Translations under genes and position numbers: made by a program
Notes under the pieces: generated by a model
The model's input: the letters and a program-made list of their open reading frames with translations, nothing else
Databases searched by the model: none
Told to the model about the DNA's origin: nothing
Source of the DNA: Sycobia sp. Sy_11
Taxonomy: Eukaryota; Arthropoda; Insecta; Hymenoptera; Epichrysomallidae
Reading direction: 5' to 3'
Assembly (NCBI GenBank): GCA_018907035.1
Contig: JACCIC010000175.1
Coordinates: 1,146,501-1,210,500, forward strand
Length of the DNA: 64,000 nt
In this document: positions 35,396 through 48,510 of the stretch, piece by piece
Layout of the letters: every line of letters starts with the position of its first letter
How positions within the stretch are numbered: position 1 is the first letter of the stretch

Positions 35396-36324
35396 TTCGC
35401 AATTGTTTTAATATCTATTTGAAACTACGATTATATATACATATATCGAATTCATACCATATAGAATTCACCTCATTTTCAGTTTGATTAGTATTTTCTC
35501 GATATTTTCTAACACATTAACAGATACTTCATTTAGAACATATTTTCCTGAAGTCGAGCCTGAAGATGTGGTTTGACCACTAACAATAATCAAATCAGAC
35601 ATGCGCTGTGTCTTTGCAATAATTTCTGAATCTTTTTCTGCTTATCTAAATTTAATTTACGCTTTGCAGAGCCACTTTTGTAATCACGTACTCCTTTGTG
35701 TCATTCGATTCCGTGACTCATTTTTAACTCTTTTAATCAAATTTATTACTTTACAACAAGATCACTACACAATATTACGGTTAACTATAACTAAGAATAA
35801 GAAATCTATTGCATATGAACCGAACGGCCCATCACACTTAAATAATATTTGCATTCAACAAACGTCTCAATTTCCCAATGCACGTAAGGCTCGCAAAAAC
35901 AAAAACACTTGCCTGGGCATGGACAATCCAGAACAGTAAAAACATGTTGACATACATTTATTATACTGCACTTAGAAACTCAAACAAGTCGGGATTCTTT
36001 TCTCTATATTATTAAGAAATGAATGTTTTTAAACAATATCAAAAATTAAATTAAAGTATTAAAACAATTAAGTTTAAATCGTTTTGAAACAAGTTTAATT
36101 TTTAATCCCTTTCAATTGGATTAATAAAGTTATATAATACAGACATTAAAAACTACTGAATTAATTTTTTTTCATACCAGGTTAATATCGTTTTTAATTA
36201 TTTTTACTCGAGCTACAATTTTTTGAATTGTGATGGAAAATGATTCTTTGATTTTGTGGGAGTCTCTGATGTGTGGAGGCCGTGGGGCATGCGCCCCAAG
36301 TGCCCAGAGGTAAATTCAGCGCTG
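35396..36324 (-). pseudogene. possible hAT-like element 5' end with transposase N-terminus
   Basis: Downward from CAGCGCTGAATTTACCTCTG at 36324 comes about 600 bp of noncoding leader, then near 35700-35603 a basic segment DYKSGSAKRKFR and AEKDSEIIAKTQR, followed by MSDLIIVSGQTTSSGSTSGK from 35602. A K-x-SG-x-x-KRK start is usual for ZMYM1-like hAT transposases. The frame ends at a TGA near 35470 with no zinc finger. A block at 35393-35450 is shared with 28167-28240. The assignment is tentative. Confidence 0.35.
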
Positions 36325-36399
36325 TTTCTCGTTATAATCAACCTCGGTTCCCTCCTTTAAAACATTTCTTTATTTAGATTATTTTTATAAAAAAAATAG
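36029..36399. repeat. 365-bp direct repeat, right copy
   Basis: This is the partner of 27716-28080, same orientation, about 8.3 kb apart, with scattered substitutions and a small insertion (AAACAATT near 36062). It contains the CAGCGCTG hAT-like terminus at 36317-36324. Confidence 0.7.
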
Positions 36400-36616
36400 T
36401 TATAAAAAATAAACAAAAAGAAATTTAGGGAAAACGAGGTAAGTTTATATAATATCACAGAGGATCCTGCGGACCGAAAAGGTTAATTACAAATTCACCT
36501 ATCATGTTAAGGAATCCTCACCCTCTGTGTACGGAGACTTCAATCCAGGCGGACATCTGAGATTGAATAACTGATCTCAGAGGCGTATTCCTTAGGTGCC
36601 TAATAACAACTCTGTT

Positions 36617-36676
<60 letters not shown>

Positions 36677-38690
36677 CAAGTTATGAATTGTCATTGTTCT
36701 TTCCATTAAATATTTTTATATTATGCCAGTCGCCAAGTTATATTAGAATAATAGCTTCTAACATTACATTTAAAATATTATAGTTTCTGCAGTAATTTAA
36801 CAGAAATATTATATGTTATATGAAATATCTGAAAAATTCTGATGTAATATATTTTTGGAATATTATATTACTGAAAACTGTTAGTTAGGTCACATATAGG
36901 TGCTATGAAATAATATAAAAATCTTTCATGTGACATTGCACTCATATTTCTGAAATATTAATATAATTCCCATACAAAAATTGAGCTCGATAAATGTGCA
37001 TTTCACATAAAAAAAATCTTAAAGGTTTTTTTCCTACAAATTCTTCTTTCTATAAAAATAAATATAAAAAAGATATGATTTTATTAAATTTCAAATTTTT
37101 CGATTTTTTAATATCTTTGATTAATTATCAATTCGTAATTAATTAACTTTTCTGTAAACTTTAAAAGTCTCTCTCTTGTTTAAATCTTATCGAGCAATTT
37201 TAAATCATTTAAATCAAAATTTTTGTACATAAAAAATAGTTTTAACAATAAAAGTTGTACATATTTTTGAAAAATTCAAACTGATTGAAAATTTCAAAGT
37301 TGTCTCGAAAAATTCTGAAAATCTTTGACAGTATTTTTTCATCGACCATTTTTTGTTGCATAATTAATATTAATCTTAATAATCTGCGAGACAAAAATAA
37401 GTAAAGTTGTTTAAATAATTTCCAATGTAATGTTACAAAAAATATCACAACTGAAATGCTATCAAGGCAATATTTCATACGTACGTGTAATATATTTGTA
37501 TAAAAGTACGTTTGAAATATTTCAAATTTTATGTATCTGTTATACTTATTGTAGTTGCAATATAACAAATACACAATCTATCATATCTGATATAGCTCAA
37601 TTCGTTTCCCTCATACATCAGTATTATTAATTTATATTGCAATTGAAATATATCAAATGATTGATTTGCAGAAATATTTCGACTACAGAAATAATTCTGG
37701 TGAAGCTTATATAATTTGGAAATATATATGTAATATTTATCTAACATTGCATTTTAAATATTAAACATATCTGCAATATTTCAGGTGTAATATTTCTACA
37801 ATCGAACAGAATTATTTTCTATTACAAAAAGTAATTAATTTTCGTAGTTCATTAGTAACATCACATAACATTGCATTTATCATATTTCAAATTTAATGTT
37901 ACAAACACATTTCATTTGAAATGCTTGTGAAGGAAGCTTGTTGAAATATGTAGGTAACATATTACTGTTGCATTAGTTTTAAAATTGTTCAATTGTACTA
38001 TTACCTACATATTGCGTAAAAATATATTGAATATAATAATAACATTTCTTATAATGCAGAACCATTTATCTACTATATCTGAAAATTTTTAATACGTATA
38101 ACATGCCGACTGGGATATATATTTGATTCTATACGAATAGAAAAAAAATTCAATAATTTATGTTATAGAACAATTTTAATTTATTAAGAAATTAACAATT
38201 ATCATTGTCCATTATTAATCAGTGTAAAATAGCAATAATTAATTAAATCAGAAAAAATTAAATAGAGCAATTATTTTTATTCTTTCATTAATTTTTGAAA
38301 TAGTTAATAATTTAGATTTGATGGATATTTATGCGACGTAATTCCTATTCAAAAGTGTTGAAAAATTATTCAAAGAATTTGTAATTGTTTTAATTAAGAA
38401 AACATTTCATTTTATCTTTTTCAGCAAAAGCAATTTTATAATAATAGATTATTCGGTTTTCTTTAAAAACAATTCGTTTTATATATTCATGCAGCCAGTA
38501 GATAAATTAATATTAAGAAATATATATTAAAAATTTGAAATGTATAATAACATCAATGAAATAGCCTGGCAGGCATATTATAAGACATACAGAGCTTTTC
38601 AAAAACCTTTACTAATGAGTGATGGTATACATTTAGCTGCTTTTAGCAGATTTATTCCTAAAAGTGTAACTGAAGTGGTTTAGCAGATTT
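36400..38690. other. AT-rich intergenic DNA
   Basis: A (TA)n run lies at 36621-36675. Between 36740 and 38060 short phrases such as TGCAATATTT, TAACATTGCATTT and GAAATATT recur many times without a fixed period, giving a loosely repetitive texture. No gene is seen. Confidence 0.5.
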
Positions 38691-39527
38691 ACTGCTAAAA
38701 GAACTGCAGCTGTTTGAAGCGCGGGCGGGCGCTCCGCTGTGCGTGGACAGTATTTTATCTTCAGTTACAAGGGTTCTCAATTGTTTTGCCGAATTAGTCT
38801 TTCGATTTCAAAAAGTCCAACATTTGGCGTTTAGCTTTTTCAGAGCTCAGAGCTGCTCAGAGCCAAGCGAGCGCTTCAAAGGTGTGCGCACGCAGTACAC
38901 GGGGGTTACTCATCTCCCCCCCTCGTCGCTGATTTTACTGCAGTCTCTAACATGAGCATCGGCGATCTCCCCTATTATCTCTGGTATTGCCCCTACGTAC
39001 TGGCAACTTACTGGTGACCTTTCGGAGTACACGAGCAAAAGTAGCACATCTGAGGTGGCCAGTGGATGTATGGGTGGTAGTATGATAGTAGTGGTGGGTG
39101 AGTAGCACGGGGTGGCTAGTGGCTAATAGCTACTGCGGACTGTGCGGATTACCTACTGGCCTGGTGGTGGCGAATGATTATGTTATGTTATGACTGAAGT
39201 TTGCACTTTGCAATCGTGTTCGCGTACCTGATATATGTACGTATTAAACTCAGTTATATTGCTGTGTGTTAAATTCTATTTTATTGTTACTGTTTTCTTT
39301 AAATAAATATTATTTTTCAGATAATATGCAAAATGTTTGTTATAGTTCAATAGAACAAGTTATTTGTCTACATCAAATTTTATGTATTCTGTGAAATGGT
39401 TTTGAGAGTAAAGGTTATCAGGTGCTCTGTGCATAACTAAGTAAGAAATTTATCAGTGAAAACTTATATGAATTACTCTTATTTAAAATTGGATCCTTTC
39501 ATACTTTTCAGCCTGTAATTACTTAAT
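38691..39527 (+). promoter_or_regulatory. promoter, noncoding exon and 5'-UTR intron of the MATH-BTB gene
   Basis: A GC-rich, CpG-containing block at about 38720-39200 breaks the AT-rich background upstream of the gene. A good donor GGGTGAGT lies at about 39096-39103, and an acceptor TTTTCAG ends at 39510, 17 bases before the ATG at 39528. I infer a noncoding first exon and an intron of about 400 bp. Direct repeats of a TTTAGCAGATTTA phrase lie just before the block at 38640-38700. Confidence 0.45.
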
Positions 39528-40895
39528 ATGGATGAAATTTGCATTCCAAAATCTCCTATTCCAAACAAATGGGACACTACCCGAATGGAAATAATTAAGT
39601 TCAAGTACATGTGGACAATAAGTAATTTCAGTTTCTTTTGGAATAATACACCAGGAGCATATGTAGACTCACCCATATTTTCAACAGGAGCAAATGGTAA
39701 AATAAAGTGGCATCTACGTTTATATCCCAATGGCAATTACTATGCTTCAGATTATGGAAATATTGCTTTATATTTATATCTCAAGCAATGTGATGCTCCT
39801 AGCATTGAAGCAAAATGTAAGTTTTCTATTATTAATAATAGACGCGAAGAAACCAATGTCACGAGTTCAAGATATTGTCACAGATTCGTTAAAATAATAG
39901 ATTCACAACGTTTTACTGGGTTAGCAAATTTTATAAGGCGAGATATTGTCACAGACCAAATTAATGGCTTATTACCAAATGATACACTTACGATACTTTG
40001 TGAAATTAGGGCATGCAGGGGTATTGTAAATATTTTAGGCCTAAGTATTTCTGAACAACTTAAAACAATTAAAACTCAACCCAATGATTTTGGTGCACTA
40101 TTAGAGAGTCAAGAATTTAGCGATGTTTCAATTATTGTAGGCTGTAGAGAATTTAAAGCTCATAAAGCTATACTAGCTGCTCGAAGTCCAGTTTTTTTAG
40201 CTATGTTTAAACACAATATGAAAGAAAAAAATGAGAGTATAGTTGAAATTACTGATGTTAATGAAAGAGTCATGTGTGAACTATTGCGTTTCATGTATGC
40301 CGAAAGGGTTGAATGTATTCAAGAATTAGCTAATGATCTCTTAGCAGCAGCTGAAAAATATTCATTGGAAGGGTTAAAGATTATGTGCGAAGAAGCTCTT
40401 TGTGGTAAATTAACCATACATAATGCTACTGATGTATTAGCACTTGCAGATATGTATAATGCAGACTGTTTAAAAACACAAGTTATTCATTTTCTTGTTG
40501 CTCATGGGAAAGATCCATCTTTATGGACTAGGTACTTGCAAGCTACTACAAAATCATCGTCATTTTTTATTAGATTTTCAGATGTAATTAGTAATTATGT
40601 AAGATTATTAATTGTTTCTTCAGTTTGTGCATTTATTGCAATGTTATTAATACCAAACCTATCTTTATTAGTTGATCCTATGTGTGATGTCACTGCTAAA
40701 TTTTGCACTCCTAATAAAGATTTAGTTATGGATTCAGATACAATTTCAACTGTCTTAAAGAAAATGCAAAAAAGTACATCCTCATTCATGGAGGATTTAT
40801 ATGCATTTTTTTCTTATTTTTTTAGACTCTTTTTAAATTCAATTATAAATCCATTTTCTGTGGATAATGATTTTCAAAATGACAGTGACAAATAA
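39528..40895 (+). CDS. MATH-BTB protein, SPOP-like, with hydrophobic C-terminal segment
   Basis: A single coding exon of 455 aa. Residues about 24-165 form a MATH (TRAF-like) domain, seen in FKYMWTISNFSFFW and KWHLRLYPNG, with LPNDTLTILCEI at its end. Residues about 185-290 are a BTB/POZ domain with FSDVSIIVGCREFKAHKAIL, AARSPVFLAMF and VMCELLRFMYAERVE. A short BACK-like helical part follows (residues 295-330, ATDVLALADMYNADCLKTQV). This is the arrangement of SPOP/roadkill proteins, substrate adaptors of the cullin-3 ubiquitin ligase. SPOP itself ends soon after its BACK region, in a basic nuclear signal; here about 110 extra residues follow with a strong hydrophobic stretch at 359-383 (RLLIVSSVCAFIAMLLIPNL) and a second aromatic one at 424-442. 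It may therefore be membrane-anchored. The ATG is the first in frame after the acceptor. Confidence 0.9.
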   Translation: MDEICIPKSPIPNKWDTTRMEIIKFKYMWTISNFSFFWNNTPGAYVDSPIFSTGANGKIKWHLRLYPNGNYYASDYGNIALYLYLKQCDAPSIEAKCKFSIINNRREETNVTSSRYCHRFVKIIDSQRFTGLANFIRRDIVTDQINGLLPNDTLTILCEIRACRGIVNILGLSISEQLKTIKTQPNDFGALLESQEFSDVSIIVGCREFKAHKAILAARSPVFLAMFKHNMKEKNESIVEITDVNERVMCELLRFMYAERVECIQELANDLLAAAEKYSLEGLKIMCEEALCGKLTIHNATDVLALADMYNADCLKTQVIHFLVAHGKDPSLWTRYLQATTKSSSFFIRFSDVISNYVRLLIVSSVCAFIAMLLIPNLSLLVDPMCDVTAKFCTPNKDLVMDSDTISTVLKKMQKSTSSFMEDLYAFFSYFFRLFLNSIINPFSVDNDFQNDSDK

Positions 40896-40943
40896 TTTAA
40901 AAAATTCTGTTTAAATTGTTTTTATTTTTTAGAATTATTAATG

Positions 40944-41005
<62 letters not shown>

Positions 41006-41150
41006 TCAGCATATTAGTAGAATAATGCCAAGTAATTTGTCAAACTCATGTAACAATTATAAGATCTTTATTAGAAATAGATCAAAGATAAAGTATATCA
41101 AGATTTTTGAATTTAAATATCAAGATTAAGGTAACTGTACCAATAAATGA
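40896..41150 (+). other. 3' UTR of the MATH-BTB gene
   Basis: After the TAA at 40893-40895 comes a (TA)n run at about 40944-41000 and the first AATAAA at 41142-41147. Transcript end is inferred, not seen. Confidence 0.45.
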
Positions 41151-43599
41151 CTGTTTAAGGTTTATGTTCCCATTTGAATTAAATTTTTAAGAGTTTAAGT
41201 ATTTAAACAGTAAATAGTTATGTATTAAACGAAAAAAAATAATAATACTAAAAACAAAATTGATTTACAAAGCTGCTTGCATACTAATTAAAACTTCCAT
41301 AATAAATAACAATTTTAAGTGACCTATATGTACCAATACATAGTTATAGTAAAAAAATTTGTACCACTAGTCCAAAACTGATGACCCTTTACATAGCTAA
41401 AAGCCAAAATCTAAGAAACAATTATTTTGAAAAATCTTAACAATTGTTTCTTATAAAGTTTCTTTTAGTAAATAAAAATAAAGGTTTAATATTACAAATT
41501 TTAAAGGAAAAAATAAGATAAGTGTACAATAAATAAAACATAACAAATTAAGGTATTATGGTTTAACGACAGAAGAAATCACATTAGCTTTATTTGCACA
41601 TTTCTTCACTTCATCTTATGCCTTATTTTATAGCAGTTAATGCTTTGAGGTCACTCTGTTCATATTTTTTTTATATTTTTATTAGATGTATGAGTTTTCT
41701 TTATTTTGATTATTCTTAAAGCATTCCATTCTGTAAATGATATAAATTAATGTAGATAATGCGTACCAATTTTTAAGATTATATGATGAAAGATTAATAC
41801 ATACATAATTATGCATGTAAGAGTTCATGATTAATATATTATTTACAAAATTAGATTATTTAATAGTATAAATATACTCACTTTTTGGAGTTAGAATTAG
41901 AATTAGAATTGTATTTATTAAAGCCTAAGGACTCGTGGTCCTTCATAGTCCATGTTGGGAGAGACAAGGATGTTTGAATTTTTTTTAATATCTAACGGCT
42001 AGCATATTCTAGTACATAGTCACTGGTATATTTACCTTATATTTGTTAACTTTTATCTCAAATCTGTTAAATATATAAAATTAGTATTTTATTTGATATA
42101 TTTAGAGAATTAAAAACTTTGCATTTATATATTGATGTATAGATGAGTACAAAGCAATTAGTCTAATTTGGAGATCGTTATAATTCATAATTAATGATCT
42201 TTTCCTCCATAATATAAATAAAATTGACGATAAATTTATTACTTTTTAATTAAAATTATTAACTCTTTTGTAGTTTGGTTTAACCAAAACAATTATGTAT
42301 AAAATAGTTTAGCATAAGCTAAAATGAGGATAATTTAAATAGTTAAATGTGATATTGAATCTTCAAATTATTCTTTTAGATATAGATTATATATAAAATG
42401 TTTTGTCTATTTTAACAGAGTAAGTTAAAATAGTATAAAGGCATTATTAAATTGTATGCAAAACAAAAAATTCAAATTTAAACTGCATGATGTAGAACAT
42501 GTGTACGTTTAGATGACTGACATCTAGATATATATTAGTTTTTAAGCATTTATTCAATTAAACTTTTGATGAGTGTATTTAGATGCTCTAAGTCAATAAA
42601 TAAAAATAGGTAGATTGCACAACTTATTTAAAAAAGATAATATAGTCAAAAATATTCTTATATATGGATCAGCTATTTTTGTAGCTAAACATTTAATACT
42701 TTTTAAAATATTTTTCTGATTTATTGTTTTAAACTACTAAGTCTAAATAAATGTTAAATAATTCTTCAATGTTATAAAGCACTAAAAAGTAATATTTCTA
42801 ACATTTTATACAATAGAAAAAATAATTTATTTAAATAAAAACTATGTTATTTAAATAAATTCTTTCCTACAACGATTTTTTAAATAATTATATATTTTCA
42901 TTACAAAACTTATGTTCAAAGATCTATGTATAAATATTTTGATATAGTAATATTAGAAAGAACGAATTCAATTGTTCTAAAAATGTAATAAAAATATAGT
43001 AAATATAAATATTTACTAATATATTGTTTTTAGATGTTTACGGAGATAGTCAAGTTGTCTTTCAATAAATTATTATTTAGATAAATTAAAATTTTGTTAC
43101 ATTTGTTGTTTAAACGTTAGTATTTATATATTGTTATTTTAGTAAAATAGATCTATCATAATATTTATTGGTAAATTGCACTTCTCTTGATATTGTGTGT
43201 ATTTAAAAATTTAATCCACAAATAGGAAATAGAATAGTAACTGCAGAAAAATAAATCTTCAATTACAAAATTGTATTTATATTAAATAAAGTTTAGTTTG
43301 TTAAAAGCAAAAAATTTGTATTTATTTAATCAACCGTCAGTTTAAGAATTATTCTATACAGCATATATGTATACATATTAGGGAAATAAAACGAAAAAGA
43401 TATTAAATTTTGAATATTCATCTATAAAAGTAGTTGGAAATAAAAAAACGTTAATATTAGTATAAGATATATTCTTATATTGCCAGACGTAAGCAAAAAA
43501 TGAAATATAATATTTACATATCTAATTGATTATTTTTAAAAATTCCAATAGCGAATTGCGAATATGAAAGGTCGTTTTCCGTTTAAAAAAGAATAAAGA

Positions 43600-43664
<65 letters not shown>

Positions 43665-44472
43665 ATTAACTATGTTATAATTATAATTAACTATTATATA
43701 TAATAATTAACTATGTTAGATACTCGTTTATCTCCTTTAGCGACATTAATCATCGAAAAAGATTTATCGAGACCATTAGATTTTAGCGACTTAATTCAAG
43801 AATCCGCTGACAGAAAATGTAGAAATAATTTTTTTATTTAAATTTCATTAGACTAATTTTAAAAACGTTATAAAAATTACGCTTAAAAGTTATTATTAAA
43901 TACATTCTATTTTTTCAAATGTATAGAAACGGTATTGCTATTTATTTCCTTTCTTGCATGTGTATTGTTGAAGTGATATGAAAATGATCTTTCGAAGGTG
44001 TCTCAGGCTTACAGATAGTTCCGGGTCTCATGTCAGTCTAGTTCAGCCCTGCCTGCAGTAGTGGAGCAAAATGTTAATTGGATATATTCTAAATTTTTAA
44101 AAACTGCTTGGTGTAAAAGTGAAACTTTACGGACGAACGTGTGACAATACGAACAATAATAGTTAAAACAAATGTATGGCAGAGTAAGGTCCTTTTGATA
44201 AATCTACAGTTACATGTAGAAAATAAAGTTGTGGCGGGATTAACTGCTAGGCATAGCTTCAATTGTTCAATTGTAACGAGATTCAGATTTAATCATCTTT
44301 TGCAATTTTATGTATCAGTAATATTGTAACATATTACAGATTCATTAAATCATGTCTTAGGTATTTTGATCACCGCAATATTGAGTTACTCGGAGTTAAT
44401 ATTATCACAATATATATTGCTGCAATATTATCATAATTATTGCTTCGATGTTCCTTATGCTATATATAGCTA

Positions 44473-44536
<64 letters not shown>

Positions 44537-45278
44537 GTTCCACTGTTATAAATTCATTTAAATTGTATTAGCGCATGTACCTGGTATATGTTGAATGCAT
44601 CACAGACGGATCACAATAATGTTATGAATATTTATGAAGACTTACCGGCCTGATATACTACTGAGGGAATTTTTGCCACTTGCCAAATATTTATCACATA
44701 TTTCAAATGTTATTTTTTATTTTATAATTGAAAGATTAATCCAGACTTTCATGGCACTCAGTCTTACTAATGAGATTGCAGATAATTTTGAGAGAAAATG
44801 ATTCCTTCTAGTTCTAATAACAAAGATCGAGCTTTATTCGAGAAGAATAGAATTCGAGTGAAAATATCATCTGGAATCCAGATTATATTTTGAATCGGAT
44901 ATATACACCTAGATGTTTCAAAGCTATTTACAATAGTTTAATGGATTTAAATCAAATATTTTTCCACGGAGTTGACACCTAAACGTGAGTTGATTAGTTA
45001 ATCGAATAGTGGAGAATGGTATATTTAATATCAGCTAGTCATACAAATCAATGTAATTCAAATCGCCAAAGGATGGGAACTTTATTCCTTAACCTTATTT
45101 ACGAAACGAGTCAATTTTTCACCACTTGTGGAAGAGCTATGGGCTAGTATTTGATCCGTGAATCTGGATTTTGAAAAGTTGTTCAGTTAATAAGATATTA
45201 GTATAGAGTTATTCTTTTTGTTTTACAATTTTTGTCAAATGTTTATATTACTAATTAAATAATAACAAAGTGTATATA

Positions 45279-45329
<51 letters not shown>

Positions 45330-45699
45330 TTATTTATTTATTTATCTTTGAATTTACTTTCAACGAAAGTATAAAGTAAAACAAGTATGGTGTATGTATT
45401 CTAGTGTATTCTAATTCTTTATCATTTAAAACCTCTTCTCTTTAGTGTACTACATTTATATAAATAAAAATATGTTTTTTAATGATTTTTCTGGTAATAG
45501 TACCACTGAAATTGTGTCCTTAATCAAATTAAAAAAAGTATATTATCCAGGGCGATATCCAAATGTCATCTCAGAACTATACTTTATTTTCCTAATTAAA
45601 CAAGATAAATTATTGAAATTAATTTTAGAATGTCAAGTTTACGTAAAAATTACTGTTCGGGGATATATAGATTTATATATAGTTTTAAGTTTACATTAA
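41151..45699. other. AT-rich intergenic DNA, 4.5 kb without genes
   Basis: I find no coding sequence. (TA)n runs are at about 43603-43663, 44479-44535 and 45290-45326, the last followed by (TTTA)n. A short TTAGAA tandem lies at 41892-41912. A less AT-rich patch at 43985-44070 contains GGTCTCATGTCAGTCTAG but matches nothing I know. Confidence 0.6.
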
Positions 45700-46230
45700 G
45701 ATTACTCTTGTTAGTAAATCGTAAATAATCGGTGCATTGCGGGCGTCGCGAGTTCGTCTGAATTGAGAGTGGGGATGACTATATATGTTGGCAGTCCATG
45801 TGAGCTGGGCCGGCGCTATCAGGCAGAAACGTTTCGACTGTCTCTAAGCTCGTTCGAATTATTGTAATCATAGTATCTTGGTCTTCTATGTTAAATTTAA
45901 CTGTATTAAATTAATTGCTTAATTTGGATTTTTCGGTATTGTGTATTGCGCGGTGTGGTCAAATTGTGAATTTAAAGTGGTGACCATTGGCGTCGATTAA
46001 GTGCACCTGACCATCCTATCCAGGAACTTAAGCGGCGAAGGCTCTTAGCAGCCATTCTACCAGTAATTCGTTACTTCCATCAATTGTGCCTGCTATCACA
46101 GGGTACCAAAAGTCCATTCATTGAGGGAGCCTGGTATTTGGGAACCTAATCTATGCACCAAGGAGGAGTTTTGAAGGCAATTTTCTACGCACTAATATCA
46201 TGACAGCCCTCTGTGTTCTGCCTGCATTAC
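45700..46230 (+). other. possible solo LTR or LTR-plus-leader remnant
   Basis: A CpG-containing island in AT-rich DNA begins near TGTTGGCAGTCCATGTGAGC (45788) and includes AAAGTGGTGACCATTGGCG near 45976-45995, which resembles an LTR end followed by a leader of an LTR retrotransposon. No pol sequence and no second copy are present in the window, so the call is tentative. Confidence 0.25.
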
Positions 46231-47327
46231 TTTAAGTATATAACTAAGTTAATTTTAGCATTAATTATATGTCATATGCCAGATATTATAATAATATTTA
46301 GTTTTAAATTAAGTATAATAATATTTTTATCTAGAGTTTACTAGAAACAGTATTTTTTCTACTTACCATTAAAGTTTTTAAATGCCATTGACCATTAGTT
46401 TATTGTGTTTAATAAACAAATATAGATTTTTTTATGCATTCAAACATTCTCATTTAATTAAATTGAATTTTACACAATTCCGTATCCACTCCATTATAAG
46501 ACAGATATTTAAGTATGTGCATTACTACATTTAGTAATTCATTAGAACGATCACAATTTTTTGTAATTCCAAACCTTATTTCTTGGATTTATTCCGTACA
46601 TATAAAGAAAAACGATTTCTTTATAATTTGGTCAATAAAAAGTCTATAGAAAAGAATTTTTAATTTGTCTCTACGTCAGGGTGGTTTAACATTTTTTTTT
46701 ATCAAATGTTGCTTATATTAATTGAATAATAGTAAAAGTATTTATATATATTTCTTAAGAAAGTAATAGAATAAAAATTTAGAATTACATTTCATTATTT
46801 CTGATTTAAACGAAAGAAAGTATTGAATTTCATTTTAAATAGTCACGTATATGTAAAAATATGTATAAGTGTTAATTCATGAAGTTTCAATATTCTCATT
46901 TATTAGTGAGTGAAGAAGTAGCTTATCAAAAATACAGAATGGAAATAAGTCGCGTTCGAGAATAATATAATTTTGTGCATTCCAATGGGGTAACAACTCA
47001 CCCACCAGGTAGGGGATGTCCCAGTACACAAAAGAAGATAAAAGAAATGGTGTTTATAATAAAGACCAAGATTTTAAATTTTGTTGCATGTAACCGTTTT
47101 ATATTTATTCTTACTCATCCTGTAGGTATGCAAGAGTGTAGCATATTGGAGACTCAGTAGAGGATCTCTATAGCAATGTGGGTTGTATTTTTACACCCCG
47201 TCTGTTATGATGAATTACTTATTCATAATATGTAAATGCAGTATAGTGAACATAAGGCTTAAAAAACACTTGAGATATACTTGCAGGCCATTTGAAGCTT
47301 TTATAGATCTCTCTTCCCTCTCATAAT

Positions 47328-47388
<61 letters not shown>

Positions 47389-48269
47389 TAATTCCCTCTT
47401 GTTAAGCAATCATACCTCATGTGAATATAAAAACTATTTATGTTATAACTATATAGCTATCCTACATAGCATTTTTGAATGCTGCGAGCATGCAGATCAT
47501 ATCATATACATTCTCAGTTATTATATACTTCATACGATGCATATGATGATGCATGATCATCGCGACGCATGATCACTGCAAAGCTGCTACGATTATGAGG
47601 ATATCTGAACGCCTTGTGGTTGATCTGGTCTCGCTGCAGGATTGCTGTGATCATGCGGTAATCTAAACGCGCATACTATTAGAAAAACATTAAATTTCAT
47701 GCATATTTCATTCAAAAATGTCAATGAAAATGCAAAATTTTGTACAGACATCAATTTAATGCAGAATGTACGTTAAATTTAATAAAAGTTCCGTAAAAAT
47801 CGATATTTTGTCGATAAAAAAATCGAAGCACAAATCAATAAGATTTTGTGTATCGTACATTAAATTTAATGCATATTTCATAAACTCTACGAAGGTTTCA
47901 CTGACCGCCCAGAGAGGAATACCTGTACTTCCGCGTAGTTTCATGAGCGGCTAAAAATCATGTATATGTTTACATGTATAAATTTTGAATGTAATAATGT
48001 TTTAAAAATATGCAAGAAGATAAATCGTGTAATAATAATTGCATACAATAATAATAATAAATATAATAACATGCACACATAGTAAAAATTACAACAGTAT
48101 ACTATATTTCCATGGTTTCACGATGAAAATTTCTATTAATCGATGAAACGAAGTATTCATACGATACTTAATATTAAATTTAATGCATCTCTTATATATC
48201 TCTCTTTAACAATTTCAGTGCAATCAGAAATGTTATGTGGAATATCTGAATGTGTATAACTATATATAT
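46231..48269. other. intergenic DNA with a (CT)n run
   Basis: (CT)n at 47331-47384. A patch with repeated GATCAT and GCATGATC motifs occurs at 47490-47660. No gene seen. Confidence 0.5.
47331..47384. repeat. (CT)n microsatellite
   Basis: Perfect run of about 27 CT units. Confidence 0.95.
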
Positions 48270-48510
48270 AGCATAAATAGAGCGACGCTAAATAATATAT
48301 ATTATTGAACGTCTCTCTATTTATGCTCCCAAAAATGAGTATTAATTAGCAGCGGTGTGTCAATCTATGATGTGTTTGTAAACAAAGCACATGTTAATTT
48401 TTACAGCGGTGCTTGTGTCAATTGGCTGGAACCGGGACTTGAACTTGGACCAACCGAATTACGAGTTCTTCGTTCTAGTCATTGATCGATCGTAGACCTC
48501 ATATATATAT
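48270..48510 (-). repeat. tRNA-derived SINE, family 2, copy 1, with a 58-bp palindrome at its end
   Basis: On the minus strand the head lies near 48500 with CGATCAATGACTAGAACG (A-box-like) and a B-box-like GTCCAAGTTCAAGTCCCGG near 48445-48425. The body contains ACATGTGCTTTGTTTACAAA, shared with 59272-59430. The end merges into an imperfect palindrome at 48270-48327 whose arms are AGCATAAATAGAG and its complement around an ATATAT centre. Confidence 0.65.

Noticed and set aside
27716..36399. The 365-bp direct repeats as LTRs of the BEL/Pao element
   Set aside because: The polypurine tract follows the pol stop at 28348, more than 250 bp from the left repeat, and the right repeat is separated from the protease region by over 2 kb with hAT-like coding sequence; the boundaries do not fit an LTR pair.
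40595..40789. Minus-strand frame inside the MATH-BTB gene
   Set aside because: Shadow of the sense coding frame.
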